Positions 12,864-28,336 are shown, counted from the stretch's first letter. The stretch is DNA of 64,000 nt from Cichorium intybus (GCA_023525715.1 CM042012.1:53621004-53685003); one strand, 5' to 3'. The notes: a model not told the origin generated them from the letters alone. A program made the numbers and translations.

Positions 12864-13458
12864 ACACTTGGTTTGTTGCTTTAGTCGGAAGGGAAGTACA
12901 TATGTTACCCAAGCAACTTTAATAGTTACATGTGATATGACTTCAGAGTAATTGTGATTTAGGTACTGTTAAATCTTGGATAACAATTAAGAGCTCGAAC
13001 ATATGAAAAGTAAAGTTCTTACATCGGGTCTACTCCAAGAAATGAATGTACTATATGCATCATATTCTATAACAATTACGTATTGGCATGATGGAACCCG
13101 GAGACTAGCATGTGCGGTCGCCCATCTTCGTTTGTTGTAATCAATGAAAATGTTTAAACTCAAAAACAGTAATTATAATTTGTAAATGTTTCCAAAAAAA
13201 ACCTTTTTATTATAATTTGGGATTTAAAAACTCTAAAAACAGAGTGTTTTTAAGTTCGAATGTCACAAGATTCAACCATAGGTGACTAAAAAAACCCTTA
13301 TAGTTTAACACTTTAAATAATTTAGTAGTGAATCATTACATGCTAAATTAGGAGGACAACTAGAGATACATAGCTTTACTCATGCAAACTACGTCTAAAT
13401 TTGCCATCAAAACATGATAGTGTGTTATCAACGTATGAACTTGTTATTTTAGCAACTT
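12864..13458. other. Unassigned AT-rich sequence
   Basis: No open frame, terminal repeats or recognisable family. Confidence 0.55.
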
Positions 13459-13677
13459 AGGGTGGACGGAGTAATAGGGACATGGAGCGAGTTCGCTTGT
13501 AGGATGGAGTCGGTACCAATGGTACCGCCGGTATCGTTGTGGTACCACTTTGATGATTGAACAGTGGTGCTCGGGCTCATGTGGGATGGGTGAGTTGTGG
13601 CTTCATCATCTGGCCGAACCCATTGTTTTATAAAATAAAATAAAAATAATCTTTTAAAAATTACCCTCCTCCTTTCC

Positions 13678-13687
13678 CTATAAATAC
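13678..13687 (+). promoter_or_regulatory. TATA box, module copy 1
   Basis: CTATAAATAC about 112 bp upstream of the ATG at 13799, followed by a CTCTCAACATCTCTC leader. Confidence 0.6.
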
Positions 13688-13798
13688 TACCTCCATACCC
13701 ATTAAAATATTCACACATTCACCCTTCTTTCTTTCTCTCAACATCTCTCTAAACTCATTCCTTTTATTTAAAAAAAAAAAAACCCTTTTTTTTACAAA

Positions 13799-13993
13799 AT
13801 GAGTTCTAGCCGAGGCAACTCCAAAAAACGCGGTTCTTCCAAAAATAAAAATCGTCAGGATGTCCCTCCGACCCCATGGGCACGTGAACAAAAGGATTTA
13901 AAATTCTTTCTTCGCCGCCATGACCATTTGACCGGACCTCAACTAGCATTGGTCCTTGGGAAAAAACCGCAAATAGCACAGATGTACGGTTGA
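13799..13993 (+). CDS. Small Lys/Arg-rich ORF of unknown function (copy 1)
   Basis: A 64-residue frame begins MSSSRGNSKKRGSSKNKNRQ, very basic for 20 residues, then DVPPTPWAREQKDLKFFLRRHD and an aliphatic tail. The ATG follows an A/T-rich leader and TATA box. I do not recognise the protein. The basic start could be the N terminus of a nucleic-acid-binding transposon protein of which only the first exon remains. It is not certain that it is translated. Confidence 0.4.
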   Translation: MSSSRGNSKKRGSSKNKNRQDVPPTPWAREQKDLKFFLRRHDHLTGPQLALVLGKKPQIAQMYG

Positions 13994-14487
13994 GAATTTT
14001 AGGTTGTTTGTGAACACTCTTTAGGATTTTATTTTCTTATTTAGGTTGTTTTTTTTTCGAATTTATGTTTTTTTAAATATTGTAACCATGTGCTTTTAAA
14101 TTTAATGTTATTTGACTTTTTTTTAATCTTTTATTGTATTTTAATATTATTAAATTTAATGTTAAATTAATTTGTGTAATTAATTTTATAATCAAAAATA
14201 TGTTGTGGCATTGCGGGTTCAGTAGATTCGGTGGGAACTGCTTCCATGGGTGTGAGATGGAATGGGATGGGAAAAGATGGAAGTAAGAGGGAGAGAAAAA
14301 GCTGATGTGACATGGCTGGGTTGTGGGTTCCCCATACCACCGATTTGAAGACTGGTACCAATTTGAAGACTGGACCGTGATGATCGCTTTCATGTGGCAT
14401 GGCTGGGTTGTGGGTTCCCCATCCCACCGAACCCACATATTATCTATAAAAAAATTTAATCTTTTAAAAATTACCCTCCTCCTTTCC

Positions 14488-14497
14488 CTATAAATAC
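14488..14497 (+). promoter_or_regulatory. TATA box, module copy 2
   Basis: CTATAAATAC at the same position relative to the ATG as in copy 1. Confidence 0.55.
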
Positions 14498-14614
14498 CAC
14501 CTCCTTACCCATTAAAAAATTCACACTTTCACCATTCTTTATTTCTCTCAACATCTCTCTAAACCCTTTCCTATTATTTAAAAAAAAAAAAAACATGTTT
14601 CTTTTTTTTACAAA

Positions 14615-14869
14615 ATGAGTTCTAGCCGAGGCAACTCCAAAAAACGCGGTTATTCCAAAAATAAAAACCGTCAGGATGTCCCTCCGACCTTAAAAATTGT
14701 GGTTCTTCCAAACATCTCTCTAAACTCTTTCCTGTTAGGTTTTTTTTTTAAATCTTGTAACCGTGTGCTTTTAAATTTAATGTTATTTGGTTTTTTTAAT
14801 CTTTTATTGCATTTTAATATTATTTCGAATATTAAATTTAATGTTAAATTAATTTGTGTAATTAATTGA
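14615..14869 (+). pseudogene. Truncated copy of the Lys/Arg-rich small ORF (copy 2)
   Basis: MSSSRGNSKKRGYSKNKNRQ matches copy 1, but after DVPPT the frame runs into the T-rich tail and is no longer related. An internal deletion relative to copy 1 is the likely cause. Confidence 0.5.
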
Positions 14870-14960
14870 TTAATTTTATAATAAAAAATATGATAGTGAT
14901 ATCGAGGGTTCGGTGAGAACTACTTCTATGGGTTTGGGATGGAGTAAAATGGGAAAAGAT

Positions 14961-15345
14961 GAAAATAAAAAAATAAAATAAAATAAAATAAAATAACTAA
15001 TTATGAAACAAGTAGGATGGGTAAGATGAAAATGATTTACTCTCCCACCTTTATAGGGATGGATAAATAGGTCAACGTATTGTGTAGGGGAAATTTACAA
15101 TAAATGAAATCAAAATTGAGAGGTTGTTGGAACAGGCCTATGCTTCTTACCCAAATGCCACCCGATTCCAACTTCCATTCATAAATAAAAACGGTTGACA
15201 TCATCTCGGTATTTTCCCAACGTATACTAGTCAACCCCTATAATGTTGTTTAGCAGATTATCTAAATCTATTGACCATCACAACTAACTTGTTCCGATTG
15301 ATTATTTTAGTATTTCGGAAGTATATATTATTTTAATAAAGAGTA

Positions 15346-15348
<3 letters not shown>
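14961..15348. other. Unassigned sequence between the tandem module and the (TA)n-linked elements
   Basis: AT-rich with an (AAAAT)n stretch near 14975-14995. No coding or element signature. Confidence 0.5.

Positions 15349-15442
<94 letters not shown>
15349..15442. repeat. (TA)n tract, left border of element E1
   Basis: About 94 bp of pure TA that runs directly into GGAAGGTTCAA. Confidence 0.95.
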
Positions 15443-15444
<2 letters not shown>

Positions 15445-15984
15445 AAGGTTCAATATAGAATTAAAAAACACTGCATAACCACAGAACCATCTTTATTACC
15501 ATCGGATCATTACATCTACGGATAAGATTAAAAAGAGGTGTAACATAAAATTATATGTGTTGTGCAGCGAATCACATACACCCATGGGCATAATAAGGAA
15601 TCACATACGAAGGAGGGTTTATAGTCTCGTCATCTTCAATTGTTGTGGGGTTTCGTTTCTTCCAAAAACGAAGGGGGTTTAATCAAACCGCAAACTGAAG
15701 CGATCGGATCATCTCCATTGCAAAGAAATTAAAGAACCATTCATCTCCATTGCGCAGCTACAGTCCTCGAGTCCGCCCAATTTTAGTGTTGTTGATTCTA
15801 GGTTTATCGCAGGTATGTTCTATTGAATGTGTTTGATTTGAGTTTATATTCAGTTTATATTAATCCAATCGATTGAATGTGTTTGATTTGAGTTTATATT
15901 CAGTTTACATTGTTCTCGATTTGAGTGAATGTGTTTGATTCTGATTTCCAATCTATAATTATTCATTTGTTCGTGATTTGATGT

Positions 15985-16232
15985 CGGTAACGTGAACATA
16001 TGTTCATTAGTGAACATATGTTCATTAATGAACATATGTTCATTAGTGAACATATCTATTTGAGTGAATGTGTTTGATTCTGCGTATGTAATCGAAGATA
16101 TGTTCATTAGTGATTTGTTCTCGATTTGAGTGAATGTGTTTGATTCTGCGTATGTAATCGAAGATCTGTAATCGTATGTTCATTAATGAACATATGTTCA
16201 TTAATGAACATATGTTCATACATGAACATATA
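15985..16232. repeat. Palindromic minisatellite built on GAACATATGTTC
   Basis: The perfect 12-bp palindrome GAACATATGTTC recurs in two blocks (15993-16055 and 16176-16228), joined by ATTARTG spacers. Between them lies a repeated GTGTTTGATTCTGCG unit. A single strand could fold into several alternative hairpins. Confidence 0.85.
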
Positions 16233-16357
16233 TCAAAATTGATCTGATTTCAATGTCCGTAACGGTGATTCGAGTGGAGGAAGTTCTTCGACAGGAGCAA
16301 ATTCTACTTTTTGGAATTGATCAATCTTCTGAGACATTGTATTCATAAGAACGTAAT

Positions 16358-16360
<3 letters not shown>

Positions 16361-16446
<86 letters not shown>
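16361..16446. repeat. (TA)n tract inside E1
   Basis: About 86 bp of TA, with no inverted-repeat termini on either side. Confidence 0.95.
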
Positions 16447-16448
<2 letters not shown>

Positions 16449-16626
16449 AATCTCTTGTTTTTAGGGATTTGATTTGATTTAATTTCTTATGTTCAGTTAT
16501 GAGATTCAAATATGGATATGAATGTTATTTTGGACAATCCTACCCTTTATTTTAAAAACTTGATCTAACGGTTAGGAGCATGGTTCTGCAGTTAAGTGAT
16601 TTAATTTGGTTCTGCGTTGAACCCAT

Positions 16627-16629
<3 letters not shown>

Positions 16630-16695
<66 letters not shown>
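16630..16695. repeat. (TA)n tract shared by E1 and E2
   Basis: The right end of E1 (CCATCCC) and the left end of E2 (GGATAAAATGAGG) abut the same TA tract. Confidence 0.95.
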
Positions 16696-16697
<2 letters not shown>

Positions 16698-18104
16698 ATA
16701 AAATGAGGAGGATTAAAAGGTTGAGAAAGAATCTAGACCATTTATTTTTCAAGATCTATGGCTGATTTAATAGGATAATTATTATGATTTTAAAATTAAT
16801 AAAAGATTTTATTGTATTTAATGGGAAGAAAAGGGTATTAAGGGAATATGATTTTTATTGGGTTCCGTAAAATCTGCATAACACGTATTTTAAATCTTTC
16901 CTAAAATCTCTCTCTTTCTCTCTCTCTCCCTCTCTCTCCCCATATATCTTGACATCAACAGTAAGCCCTAATTGAATTTCAGAATGTTATGGACGAATTG
17001 CATGTCTTCTCCGCCCCAGCGCCACCAGTAGATACCACCCCACACCACCGATTTTCAACCTCCTCTTTCGATCTCTCCATTTCCATCGGTGAGACAACAC
17101 CCACCTCCGATGCAAAATTCCAAAAAGTTGTTTGACCCGAGCTTCAATGTCGCAGAGATGAGTTTTGGAATTTATTCTTAACCCTTTACAGGTTTCTAAA
17201 CAATGAGTTTTCTCTATTTTAGGGCTTTATAAGAACCCGATGTTTTTATTTTTATTTTTTTTCTAAGTCTGATCTTGGCATTTTCAGTATCTGATTTGAG
17301 CTTACGAGGCTTTGGATTGGTGCAGTTAACTTGACTGTTTAGGAGCAAAACAGTCAACTTGGTGTTAAAAGGTAAAAGCATTTAGCTTTTTTGTTAGTTT
17401 TTGGAAACTTTAGCTACACACTTCATAATCTCGATTTTAGAAGTGTAATACTAATACCATCAAGATTTTTCTTTTACTTAATTTTTGGGTTTTGATTGAT
17501 GTAGCTTATATGACTACAGGTTAATTACATGGATTGCCCGGTTTCAACTTCAAGAAGCAGCATACAGAGCAATAAACTTCCATTTTAGATGGTACCTCTC
17601 TTACCCCTGTTTCACTATCCTTTGTATTTGATCCTGAAGCATCAGGTGTAGTACAATGTAATGGAATTTTTAATTTCTGTAATTTGAAGTGTAAATTTAG
17701 GCCATGCCAAGCGATTGTGATCAAATGCCATTGTTGAGATGACCGTGTTTGTAAAGGTTAAACTTAATTATTCTTGCCCTTAAATACTTGAAAGAAGTTA
17801 GAAGCAGATTCAAGTGCAAACTTCCAATAGTAGAGGCATATGGGTGAATGCACGGAGCAACATCAAAGAAGTCAGGAGCAGGGTAACTATTTCTTTCTTT
17901 CGTTCTCTTTTGCTTGGAGGTGCTACTTCTTTTGATATTAAGGTCTATGCAAAAACTTTAAAAGATGGACTGCAACATCCGATCATCATCCTCCCTTCAC
18001 CCGAACACAATCTCTCCGCCAACATCCAATCATCATCTCCGCCTCCCTTGAACGGTCCGATCATCATCGCCGCCAACATCCGACCGGCCAGATAGCGTTT
18101 TGGG

Positions 18105-18856
<752 letters not shown>

Positions 18857-19571
18857 GTTTTGGGTGAAGGCGGTTTTGTCCCGTACATACACATGCCGAC
18901 ACATCCCGTCCCTTCCCTCTTCCTTTTATGCAACCCTAGCATCACCACCGCTTCCCTGCTGTTCGCAAAGATCGCAACCTGCAACCAAGATCAACTTCGA
19001 GAAGTAGAATAAAGTAGGAGTTATGGTTTCTTTTGTAGTCCGGTTGCAAAAGAAACCGTAGCCGTCGCCGGAATTAAACACACCACGACATAATTCTTGG
19101 CAATCTCAAACACCGTCACCATTTTGGTTCATGATTAGTAAAGGTCGGCCACCATTTCCACCTAAACCTTTCCACTTTCCATTTATTTTCTGTTGCTGCT
19201 CATGAGCCAAATTTGCACCAGGTGTAATTTCGGTGATGTTGGGTATTGATTTGGGCCTTTGCAAATTACATTCTTCCTTGAATGAGTTGGGAGCTCACGC
19301 ACAGCAGAAAAAAACAAAATAACTAAGGTAGATGGTTTTTTAAAACAATTCTGGTTAATTTGCTTTTTTTAACCTTTTTTAATCTATGCTTTTTGACTAT
19401 GTAGTGGCGTAGGAAATAGGCACCTTAGGTTTGAAAATCTTACTTTTTCCTAGTATTATTAAATTAATCTACGTTAGGCATTTGTACTTTGAAAATTTAC
19501 CTGTTATAGCAATGAAGTTTCTGTGTTTGGATACAATTGCTGTATTTGATTAGATTTTTCAAAGAACATTG

Positions 19572-20060
19572 ATGTAATCACCGACGATTATAACTGTAAT
19601 CACCGATGATTATAACTGTAATCATCGATGATTATAACTGTAATCACTGATTATTATAATGTGATCATTGATTATTATAAATATAATCATTTGTGATTAT
19701 AACTCTAGATTGCTTTATCATGGACATAATCATTTTTTGATATCTTTGAACTTTAATTTGCAGGTGTGAATGAAAAAACAAGAATGATTATATTCATGGG
19801 TGCCCCATCTTTGTTTTTATGTATGATGTTAGCAACAAGAATAACGATCAAAACTACAACATCGACGAATTCATTTTATGATTAAATGTGTATTTATTTA
19901 AGAACAATGATGTATTCGCGTATGATTAAATATGTATTCATTTTATGATTAGATGTGTATTCATTTACGATCATATGTATATTTACATATCATTGCATGC
20001 TTATTCATTTATGATTACATGTTTATTTATTTATGATTAGATGCGTATTCGGTAATTCTC
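19572..20060. repeat. Degenerate GATTATAA / ATGATTA repeats in E2
   Basis: First come about five copies of a roughly 24-bp unit (GTAATCACCGATGATTATAA), then looser units containing TATGATTAAATGTGTATTCA every 30-40 bp. Confidence 0.75.
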
Positions 20061-20500
20061 AAATTTTACGTATATTTTATTCATTGATGATTACAACGTA
20101 ATTTTGTATAATCTCTATAAAAATACTGTTAAAAATTAAATCACTAAAATTATAAAAATATATTTTTTTTATATTCATCCATGATTGAAACCGTGAAAAA
20201 GAATAAACAAACTATTAAAATTTCGAATTTTAAAAAAAAATGATAAAAATATTATTTATATTTTCAATTAATAAAATAACAAAAAAATCAATTAATTCTT
20301 TTATTTTAAGTAACAGCAATCGTAATCTCTATAATCATGGAAACTGAATAAATTAATCTCATGATTATAGGTAAACATAATTGTTTAGTATTTTTAATTA
20401 ATTAGTCATATTATAAAATTACTATAATATCCCTATAAAATGATTGGTCCAGAATTATTCTCACATTCTCAACCTTTTAATCCTTCTCATTTTAACCTCT

Positions 20501-20503
<3 letters not shown>

Positions 20504-20582
<79 letters not shown>
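20504..20582. repeat. (TA)n tract shared by E2 and E3
   Basis: The right end of E2 (CCTCTCCC) and the left end of E3 (GAAGGAGGATC) lie on the two sides of one TA tract. Confidence 0.95.
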
Positions 20583-22508
<1,926 letters not shown>

Positions 22509-23264
22509 AGTGTAAAGGTGATGTGAAACACCATCGCTTAAGGCTTTTTATAAAACATCATTTTAACCCATGGTTGATCATCATTATTTCAAAAATCATC
22601 CTTTAGTAAAACTTCAATTTCATCATCTTCAAATAAGTCATTTTCTTTCAAAACCATTTTAAAACACATGGGGTTGAATGAGTAATAATTTAGGTTTAAG
22701 TTGCGGAAACACCATTTGGTCCCATTTTAGACAAAACATTTTTGTTTATAAAGTAGCGAGGTTGTAACAATCTAACTACCATTACACAGCTTAAATGAAA
22801 CCACACAAACCGTGGCCTTCTAAACGTCCAACTCTTCTAAAGTCGTCTAAACTCCTCAACCTGAATACACATCAAAATAAGTTAGGCAATTGAAATGCCT
22901 AGTGAGCTTACCCGATGTTGACCCATTTCGAGTGGGCAGTGAACTACCACACTCGGGACAAACCCCCAAAAATAGATTTTAAACACACTTCAAAAGTTAC
23001 TTAAAACATCATAAGGATTTACTCAAAATAGATAGTTATGATATGCAAATGCAATGCATGATACAACTATCCCAAACCCACGTCCATCTCATAAAAGTCC
23101 AACTCACCTCAATGACACCTACCTAAGTTCACGAATGACACGCACGAAGCATGCCACTCGATCCCCGTATAGGCAAAACTAGGACTAGTGGCCATCACAC
23201 TAGCCCCATGAGGGTTAGCAACTCCCTCATGCGGTTCCCTGTTGTCGGGAATGATTTTCCCTAA

Positions 23265-23355
23265 ATACGGGACAAACATCTCATTTTGGGCATTCTGCCC
23301 GTGATTTCCCTAAATCCGGGACAATCATGATTTCCCTAAATCCGGGACAATCATT
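23265..23355. repeat. Short tandem repeat with ATTTCCCTAAATCCGGGACA units
   Basis: Three copies of a TTTCCCTAAATMCGGGACAA unit spaced 26-60 bp apart. Confidence 0.8.
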
Positions 23356-23992
23356 TCATCTTCGTCATAAGGTTCACTCGGTCAATCCCATCCTATATGC
23401 AATGCAATGCACAAATAGGATGCTCAAAACATCTTTCAAAACATCATCATAATCTTCATTTGAAAACATCTTTAGAAACACATTTTCATACAATGCACAA
23501 GTAGTAATCATATAACACATTGCACATAATATCATGCATGAAAAGTATTTGATAACACACACAAAAGATAATAGTTGGGATGTGTACTCCCGGTAAACTC
23601 ACCCAAGGTCAACTGACGAGTCAACACTAACTCCACACAAGGTTTGATGCATTTGAAGGCGCTCCTAGACATCATCCCATCCATCAACTCATCTTAGTTG
23701 AGTGCTAGCTCAAGTCCTTAGTCTCACCTCCAAGTCACTACAACATATCTCCTTCCTACATCACAAGAACGGAAGATATCATACTTGATTCATCTAAAAG
23801 TCACACTATAATTACTTCTTTAGAACTAAGAAGGAACAATCATCCATCATCAAAAATGAAGTCCTTGACCCTCTAATATAAGGAAAATCTTAGTTAAAAC
23901 ATTCCCAAAGTTTGGCATCAAAACAAGGACCCAAGGCCCAAACCATAAGGCTTAAAACTCAAAAATGAAGAAAATGTGGAAAACCCTCTGAC

Positions 23993-24095
23993 ACGGGTCG
24001 TGCTCCCCCTGACACGGGTCGTGTCAGGACCAGCAGATTACACAGACCCTTTTACACGGGTCGTGTTCTGCAACACGGGCCATGTTCTGCACGCT
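23993..24095. repeat. ACACGGGTCGTGT near-palindrome cluster
   Basis: Four copies of ACACGGGTCGTG(T) or ACACGGGCCATGT in about 100 bp, the same core as the 5746-5925 cluster in another LTR. Confidence 0.85.
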
Positions 24096-25611
24096 GTAGC
24101 TTCGTTTTTGCTAATTTTAACCCCCTCTTGACCCAAATGAAGTTCCAAATCAACCCAAGACCAATTATACATGAAAATACACATTTAATAACTCATTTCC
24201 AAGTATTCAACTCCCAATCCAAGTGTTCATGACTTAATTCAATGGAAATCACAATCCATGATCTTATTTCTTAGCAAGTGATTCATGAACTATGTTCCAA
24301 GTCAATCATTACACTTAACACCATCAAGTACCCAATTAGTTTCTTAACTAAGGTCATTCCTTAAGGGAGTCATTCCCACACAACTCTAAAGAAGATAGCC
24401 TCATGGAATTCCCAATTCCAATCATTGGTCCAAATGGTTAAAACCCATGGAATACCCAATTTCAATCCATCAATTGATAACTACAAGTGGAGATTCCTTC
24501 TTCCATTCCATGAAATCATTAGGAAATGATCCTTACTCCACTTATACTTCCAAATTGATGCAATAAACCCATTCATCCATTAAACAAGAGATCCAATCAT
24601 CATCTACATGAATAAAACCCATTTCCAACACCAAATTCCCATTATCTAGTGATTCAAGGTTTAAGACTACAAATCAAAGGTTGGAATCCTTAGGGAATCA
24701 TTAGAAATGAATCCCCTCATCCAAAACTACCAAATCCAACCATCAATTTCTAGATTCCTCCATTATCCAACAAATCCCCAAATTCTAGGGTTCATAACAC
24801 CCAAATCAATCAAGCAATTGGATCAAGAGCATACATGGATTGGATGTTGATCAAAACATGAACTAGAATCATAAACTAACACTTGGGATCCTAGGATTTC
24901 CTCCCCCAAGCTACCATTTTCGGACTTGACATAGAACCCACCCCAAAACGGGTTTGCAAGCTAGAAGAGGAAGGGTTTATACCTTAGATTGCTTGGAATC
25001 TTCTAGCACTTGATCAATCTTCAAGAACAAGCAACAATCCTTCTTGAAACCCATGAAAATCGCCACTCTCCTCTCCTCCTCTCTCTAAAAAAATGTGAAT
25101 ATGAGCTGAAATGGGGAAGACCCTCATCAAAACCTTACATACTTCAAAACTTGGCAAGAAAGGTCCCTAGAGTTTGGTCTTCCTTCACCAAACACCCATA
25201 AAGTCCATTATTCTAGCTAGAAGTCTCTAAATTCACACTTATGCCCCAAATACAATTATTTATTTCACAAGAGTCATTCTCCAGGTCAACACTAACCCTT
25301 AGTGTAACGCCCCAATTTCAAAATTTCTAAAATTCATTGATTATCAAGGTTCAAATAAAATATTTATTCCAAAAAGTAAAACTGTTCAACATATTACTTA
25401 AACCAACAGCGGAAACATTTGAAAATACTAATATAGTTCATTAAAATAAATCTATTGTATGCGATCCGCTGCCGTCACGCCTTGCCCTTCCCATAGTCAT
25501 TTGAAATACCTGAAATGTTATAAAATCAACGGGTAAGCTTAAAGCTTAGTGAGTCCACAAATTACCATACATGCCCACACATTAAACAACCCATCCTCGA
25601 GAACGACCCGA

Positions 25612-25785
25612 CCCTACCCACCATACAACAGCTACGGGCGTCCATCATACAACAACTATGGACACGAGAAGGTTCTACCCATCATACAACAGCTATGGGT
25701 TCCCGGTTATGGCCCATCCCATCATACAACAGCTATGGGACAAGGCAATAGTCCAACTCGCCATACAACAGCTACGAGGGGACAC
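25612..25785. repeat. Minisatellite CATACAACAGCTATGGG in the solo LTR
   Basis: Five imperfect copies of CATCATACAACAGCTATGGG with variable spacers. Confidence 0.85.
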
Positions 25786-26592
25786 GCATCAGTACTTAGC
25801 CCAACAACAAATAATCACAGATATAGAGCAAATCATATAACTGTAAATAACATACAAGATGCCTAACATGCAACATCATATAGTAAGGTGAGGATACTCA
25901 CCTAATTCGAAACCGTGTAGATATTCTCTAATATCCCCACTTAGTTCGTCCTCACACCTAAATCCCATATACACAACATATTAAGAATTGACCAAACTCT
26001 TATAGACTTGCCTAAAGGTCAGACCCAACGTTTACCGCCAAACCAGGGTCAAAACCAAACCTTAGGGTCAAACAGTCGCTCGCCGCGGCATGGCTTCTCG
26101 CCTTACGCACCGCGGCTACCATTGCACAATTATGGGGGTTCAGCCGAGTCCGCGCCGCTGACATAGCCAGTCTGCGTCGCGGCTCGTAACATTCCAAAAT
26201 GTTATTAGCGCCTAACAGTACATCAATCGGCTAGGGTTCCTATCTACACCCTTCCTGGGATCAGAAACTACCCTAAGGTCACTTCTTTACAGACATGCAA
26301 GTCCATGCATGTCCTTGGTCCAAACCCTAAGTGCTACAAAGCGTCTAAAGCTACAAACCAACGGGTAACACCATATGACGGGATGAAAAGGAAAGTCAGA
26401 AGAGTAAATCTTCTTACCTTACTTCTGAGGGACGGAGTGATGCCCACGACCCGTCCCAAACCTTCTTCCGCGTTGGATCTCCTTTTTCTAATCCCCCAAA
26501 GCCTTCAAAGCCTCGAGACCAAAGAGTATCTGCCGAAACCAGACGCCTCTGCTCCAGAAAACTCCCAAAAACACGAACCCTAGGGCTGGGTC

Positions 26593-26602
26593 CCTTTATA
26601 TA
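26593..26602 (-). promoter_or_regulatory. TATA box of the Tekay-type LTR
   Basis: The minus strand reads TATATAAAGG, 35-150 bp downstream of the GC-rich cluster at 26637-26755. Confidence 0.7.
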
Positions 26603-26990
26603 GGCGTTTAAATCTGAATTAGGGTTTTTCACCTTAGCGGCGCACCGCGCCGCGGGTTCTTCCGATCCGCGCCGCTTGTATAAGTCCTTCGCGATTCCAG
26701 ATCCTTCCTAAAGCCGCGCCGCGGATTAGTCCGGGCCGCGACTCGGCGGAACGGGTCTTACACTTAGTTTCCCAATTTGGCACAAATGGTCCCTTATACT
26801 AAAATTCTTCACAATTTAGGTCCTTAATATTAATTCAATGAATTATTTATCCTAATTTAAACTACACATCAATTCCTTCAAAATATCTCCTAATTTTCCA
26901 AATCCATGACTAGTCAACTCTACTTAGGGTAAGTTTGGCCAAATTGACACTTTTAGTCCTTATGACAAAATTTCTCACATTTGGTTACAA

Positions 26991-27617
26991 TTTGATTTTA
27001 AAACTATATTTGGCTCTTTTATTCGCAATATAAAATATAACAAAGTATTAAATTTATTGATTCATTTGTTTTTTCTTTATTTACAAAATAAGTTTTATTT
27101 GTCGGTTTAAGCCCAAAACTCCTAAGCCCAAAACACGGATGTTAATATAAGTGTAAAATGAAATTTCGTGCACTTAAGGTCAATGTTAAATTGATTGTCC
27201 AAAACAAATAAGTGTATAGCAATAATAAGGAACAAGACAGTGGACTATGTGTGGTTTGGGAGCCCATATGTCGAGAACAAACCAAGTACGCACAACGGCA
27301 CAAGCTTAGCCACTTTAACAACATCAAACATTTTAGTGATAACAATTTCAATGAGTACTGCATCGTGTATTGAGTGTGACCATACACAAGCGCATAGTTC
27401 TTTATCGTGGTTACTCAACCATTATACAAAATACTAATTATCCATGGTATGAAATGGTGTCCCAGGCTAGTATTTCACAAAATATTTTAATAGTAACTTC
27501 ATTAAATATATTAAAATGTCTTTTGGATGAGTCGTGGCTCTTTATTTTTTAAAAGGAGGCCTTTGAGGTCTCGACACCATTCTCAAGGCAGTGAGTCCGT
27601 CTTCATGACCGTATTTA
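26991..27617. other. Unassigned sequence before the Harbinger-like element
   Basis: No element or gene could be recognised. Confidence 0.5.
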
Positions 27618-27847
27618 GACTATCGGGAATACATACAATGCACCAGGCGTGGGGAGTATGTGGCATCAACCCACGGCGTGGCACACCGCCCCCCCTTGGC
27701 GTGGGTGGCGTGGATGTGGCCAGCCGTGGTGTGGGCAACGCGGGGCAACGCGACATTATTTGACCGTTGAACATTTCGACCGTTGGCCATTTCGACCGTT
27801 TAATAAAAAAAAATTAATTTTTAAATTTTCAAACCATTTACATCATA

Positions 27848-28335
27848 TCCTAATAAATAAGTAACTCAAAGCCACATGTCATCACCACATTCATTTTGCC
27901 ACATGTCATTTTCTCATAATTTTTAAATTTTAAAAAAAAAGCTAATTGGTTTGAAACGTTTCTAACTCATTAATGATCGATTTAATTATCATTCAATTTC
28001 AAAATTAATTGTTATCATTTAATTTCAAAAATAATTGTTTTTAATATCATATTATTTTTTAATGTGTAGAATGATTTGGGAGACAATAGAGAGACAATTG
28101 ACGTCATAATATTTTGAAGAACAATTCCAATCATAATAGTGAATTTGATTTTAGTACCGGTGACATTCTCATAATCAATTATATTTATCAAAATACAAAG
28201 TCGTAATAGTAAAAATCAAAAGCAAGATATCACGATATACAAACAAATTTCTTATGTAAAATTATTAATGTTTAGATATTTTTAATTAATAATTTTTTTG
28301 TATCATCCCGTGTAATACACGGGTTTTACAACTAG
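27848..28335 (+). mobile_element. Short non-autonomous Helitron
   Basis: The 3' end has the Helitron signature: a hairpin CCCGTGT-AAT-ACACGGG (28305-28323), then a short spacer and CTAG at 28332-28335, followed by T. The proposed 5' end TCCTAATAAATAAG is preceded by A, giving the expected insertion between A and T. The 488 bp are AT-rich and non-coding. The 5' end is less sure than the 3' end. Confidence 0.7.
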
Positions 28336-28336
28336 T

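Larger units (their letters stand above)
13480..14290 (+). repeat. Tandem module, copy 1 (promoter plus small ORF)
   Basis: A module of roughly 0.8 kb is repeated head to tail at 14290-14960. Each copy has a CCCTATAAATAC promoter, a CT-rich leader, a small Lys/Arg-rich ORF and a T-rich tail ending in a GGTTCGGTGGGAAC-like stretch. The copies are clearly alike but diverged by indels. Boundaries are approximate. Confidence 0.75.
14290..14960 (+). repeat. Tandem module, copy 2
   Basis: It repeats the promoter, leader, ORF start and T-rich tail of the 13480-14290 module. About 250 bp is missing from the middle of the transcribed part, so the ORF is truncated after DVPPT. Confidence 0.7.
15443..16629. 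mobile_element. Element E1, Micron-like TIR element between (TA)n tracts
   Basis: The left end GGAAGGTTCAATATAGAA and the reverse complement of the right end, GGGATGGGTTCAACGCAGAA, are imperfect inverted repeats that continue into AGAACCAT. Both ends touch (TA)n. This matches the known behaviour of Micron-type elements, which insert in TA microsatellites. Inside are leader-like sequence, a palindromic minisatellite and another (TA)n tract (16361-16446). No transposase. Confidence 0.65.
25303..26762 (-). mobile_element. Tekay-type solo LTR with exact 5-bp target duplication
   Basis: The + strand begins TGTAACGCCCC and ends GGGTCTTACA. The flanks are identical CTTAG at 25298-25302 and 26763-26767. 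In the sense (minus) direction it starts TGTAAGACCCG, then has a CGCGCCGCGG cluster (26755-26637), a TATA box (26602-26593) and an ACCCTAGGG-containing leader. No internal domain is attached, so it is a solo LTR. Confidence 0.87.
22509..26990 (-). mobile_element. Degraded Tekay-type LTR region, interrupted by a younger solo LTR
   Basis: The region shares several words with the solo LTR at 3353-6065: a GCCTAGTGAGCTTACC block near 22905, an ACACGGGTCGTG cluster at 23.99-24.10 kb followed by CCAAATGAAGTTCC, and no coding frames. Candidate termini are TGTAAAGG at 22509 and GGTTACA at 26990, but the flanks do not match, so the boundaries are tentative. The LTR at 25303-26762 is nested inside. Confidence 0.4.

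Noticed and set aside
22509..25302. A host gene with introns in this low-repeat stretch
   Set aside because: No frame over 65 codons, and shared LTR words with the Tekay-type LTRs.
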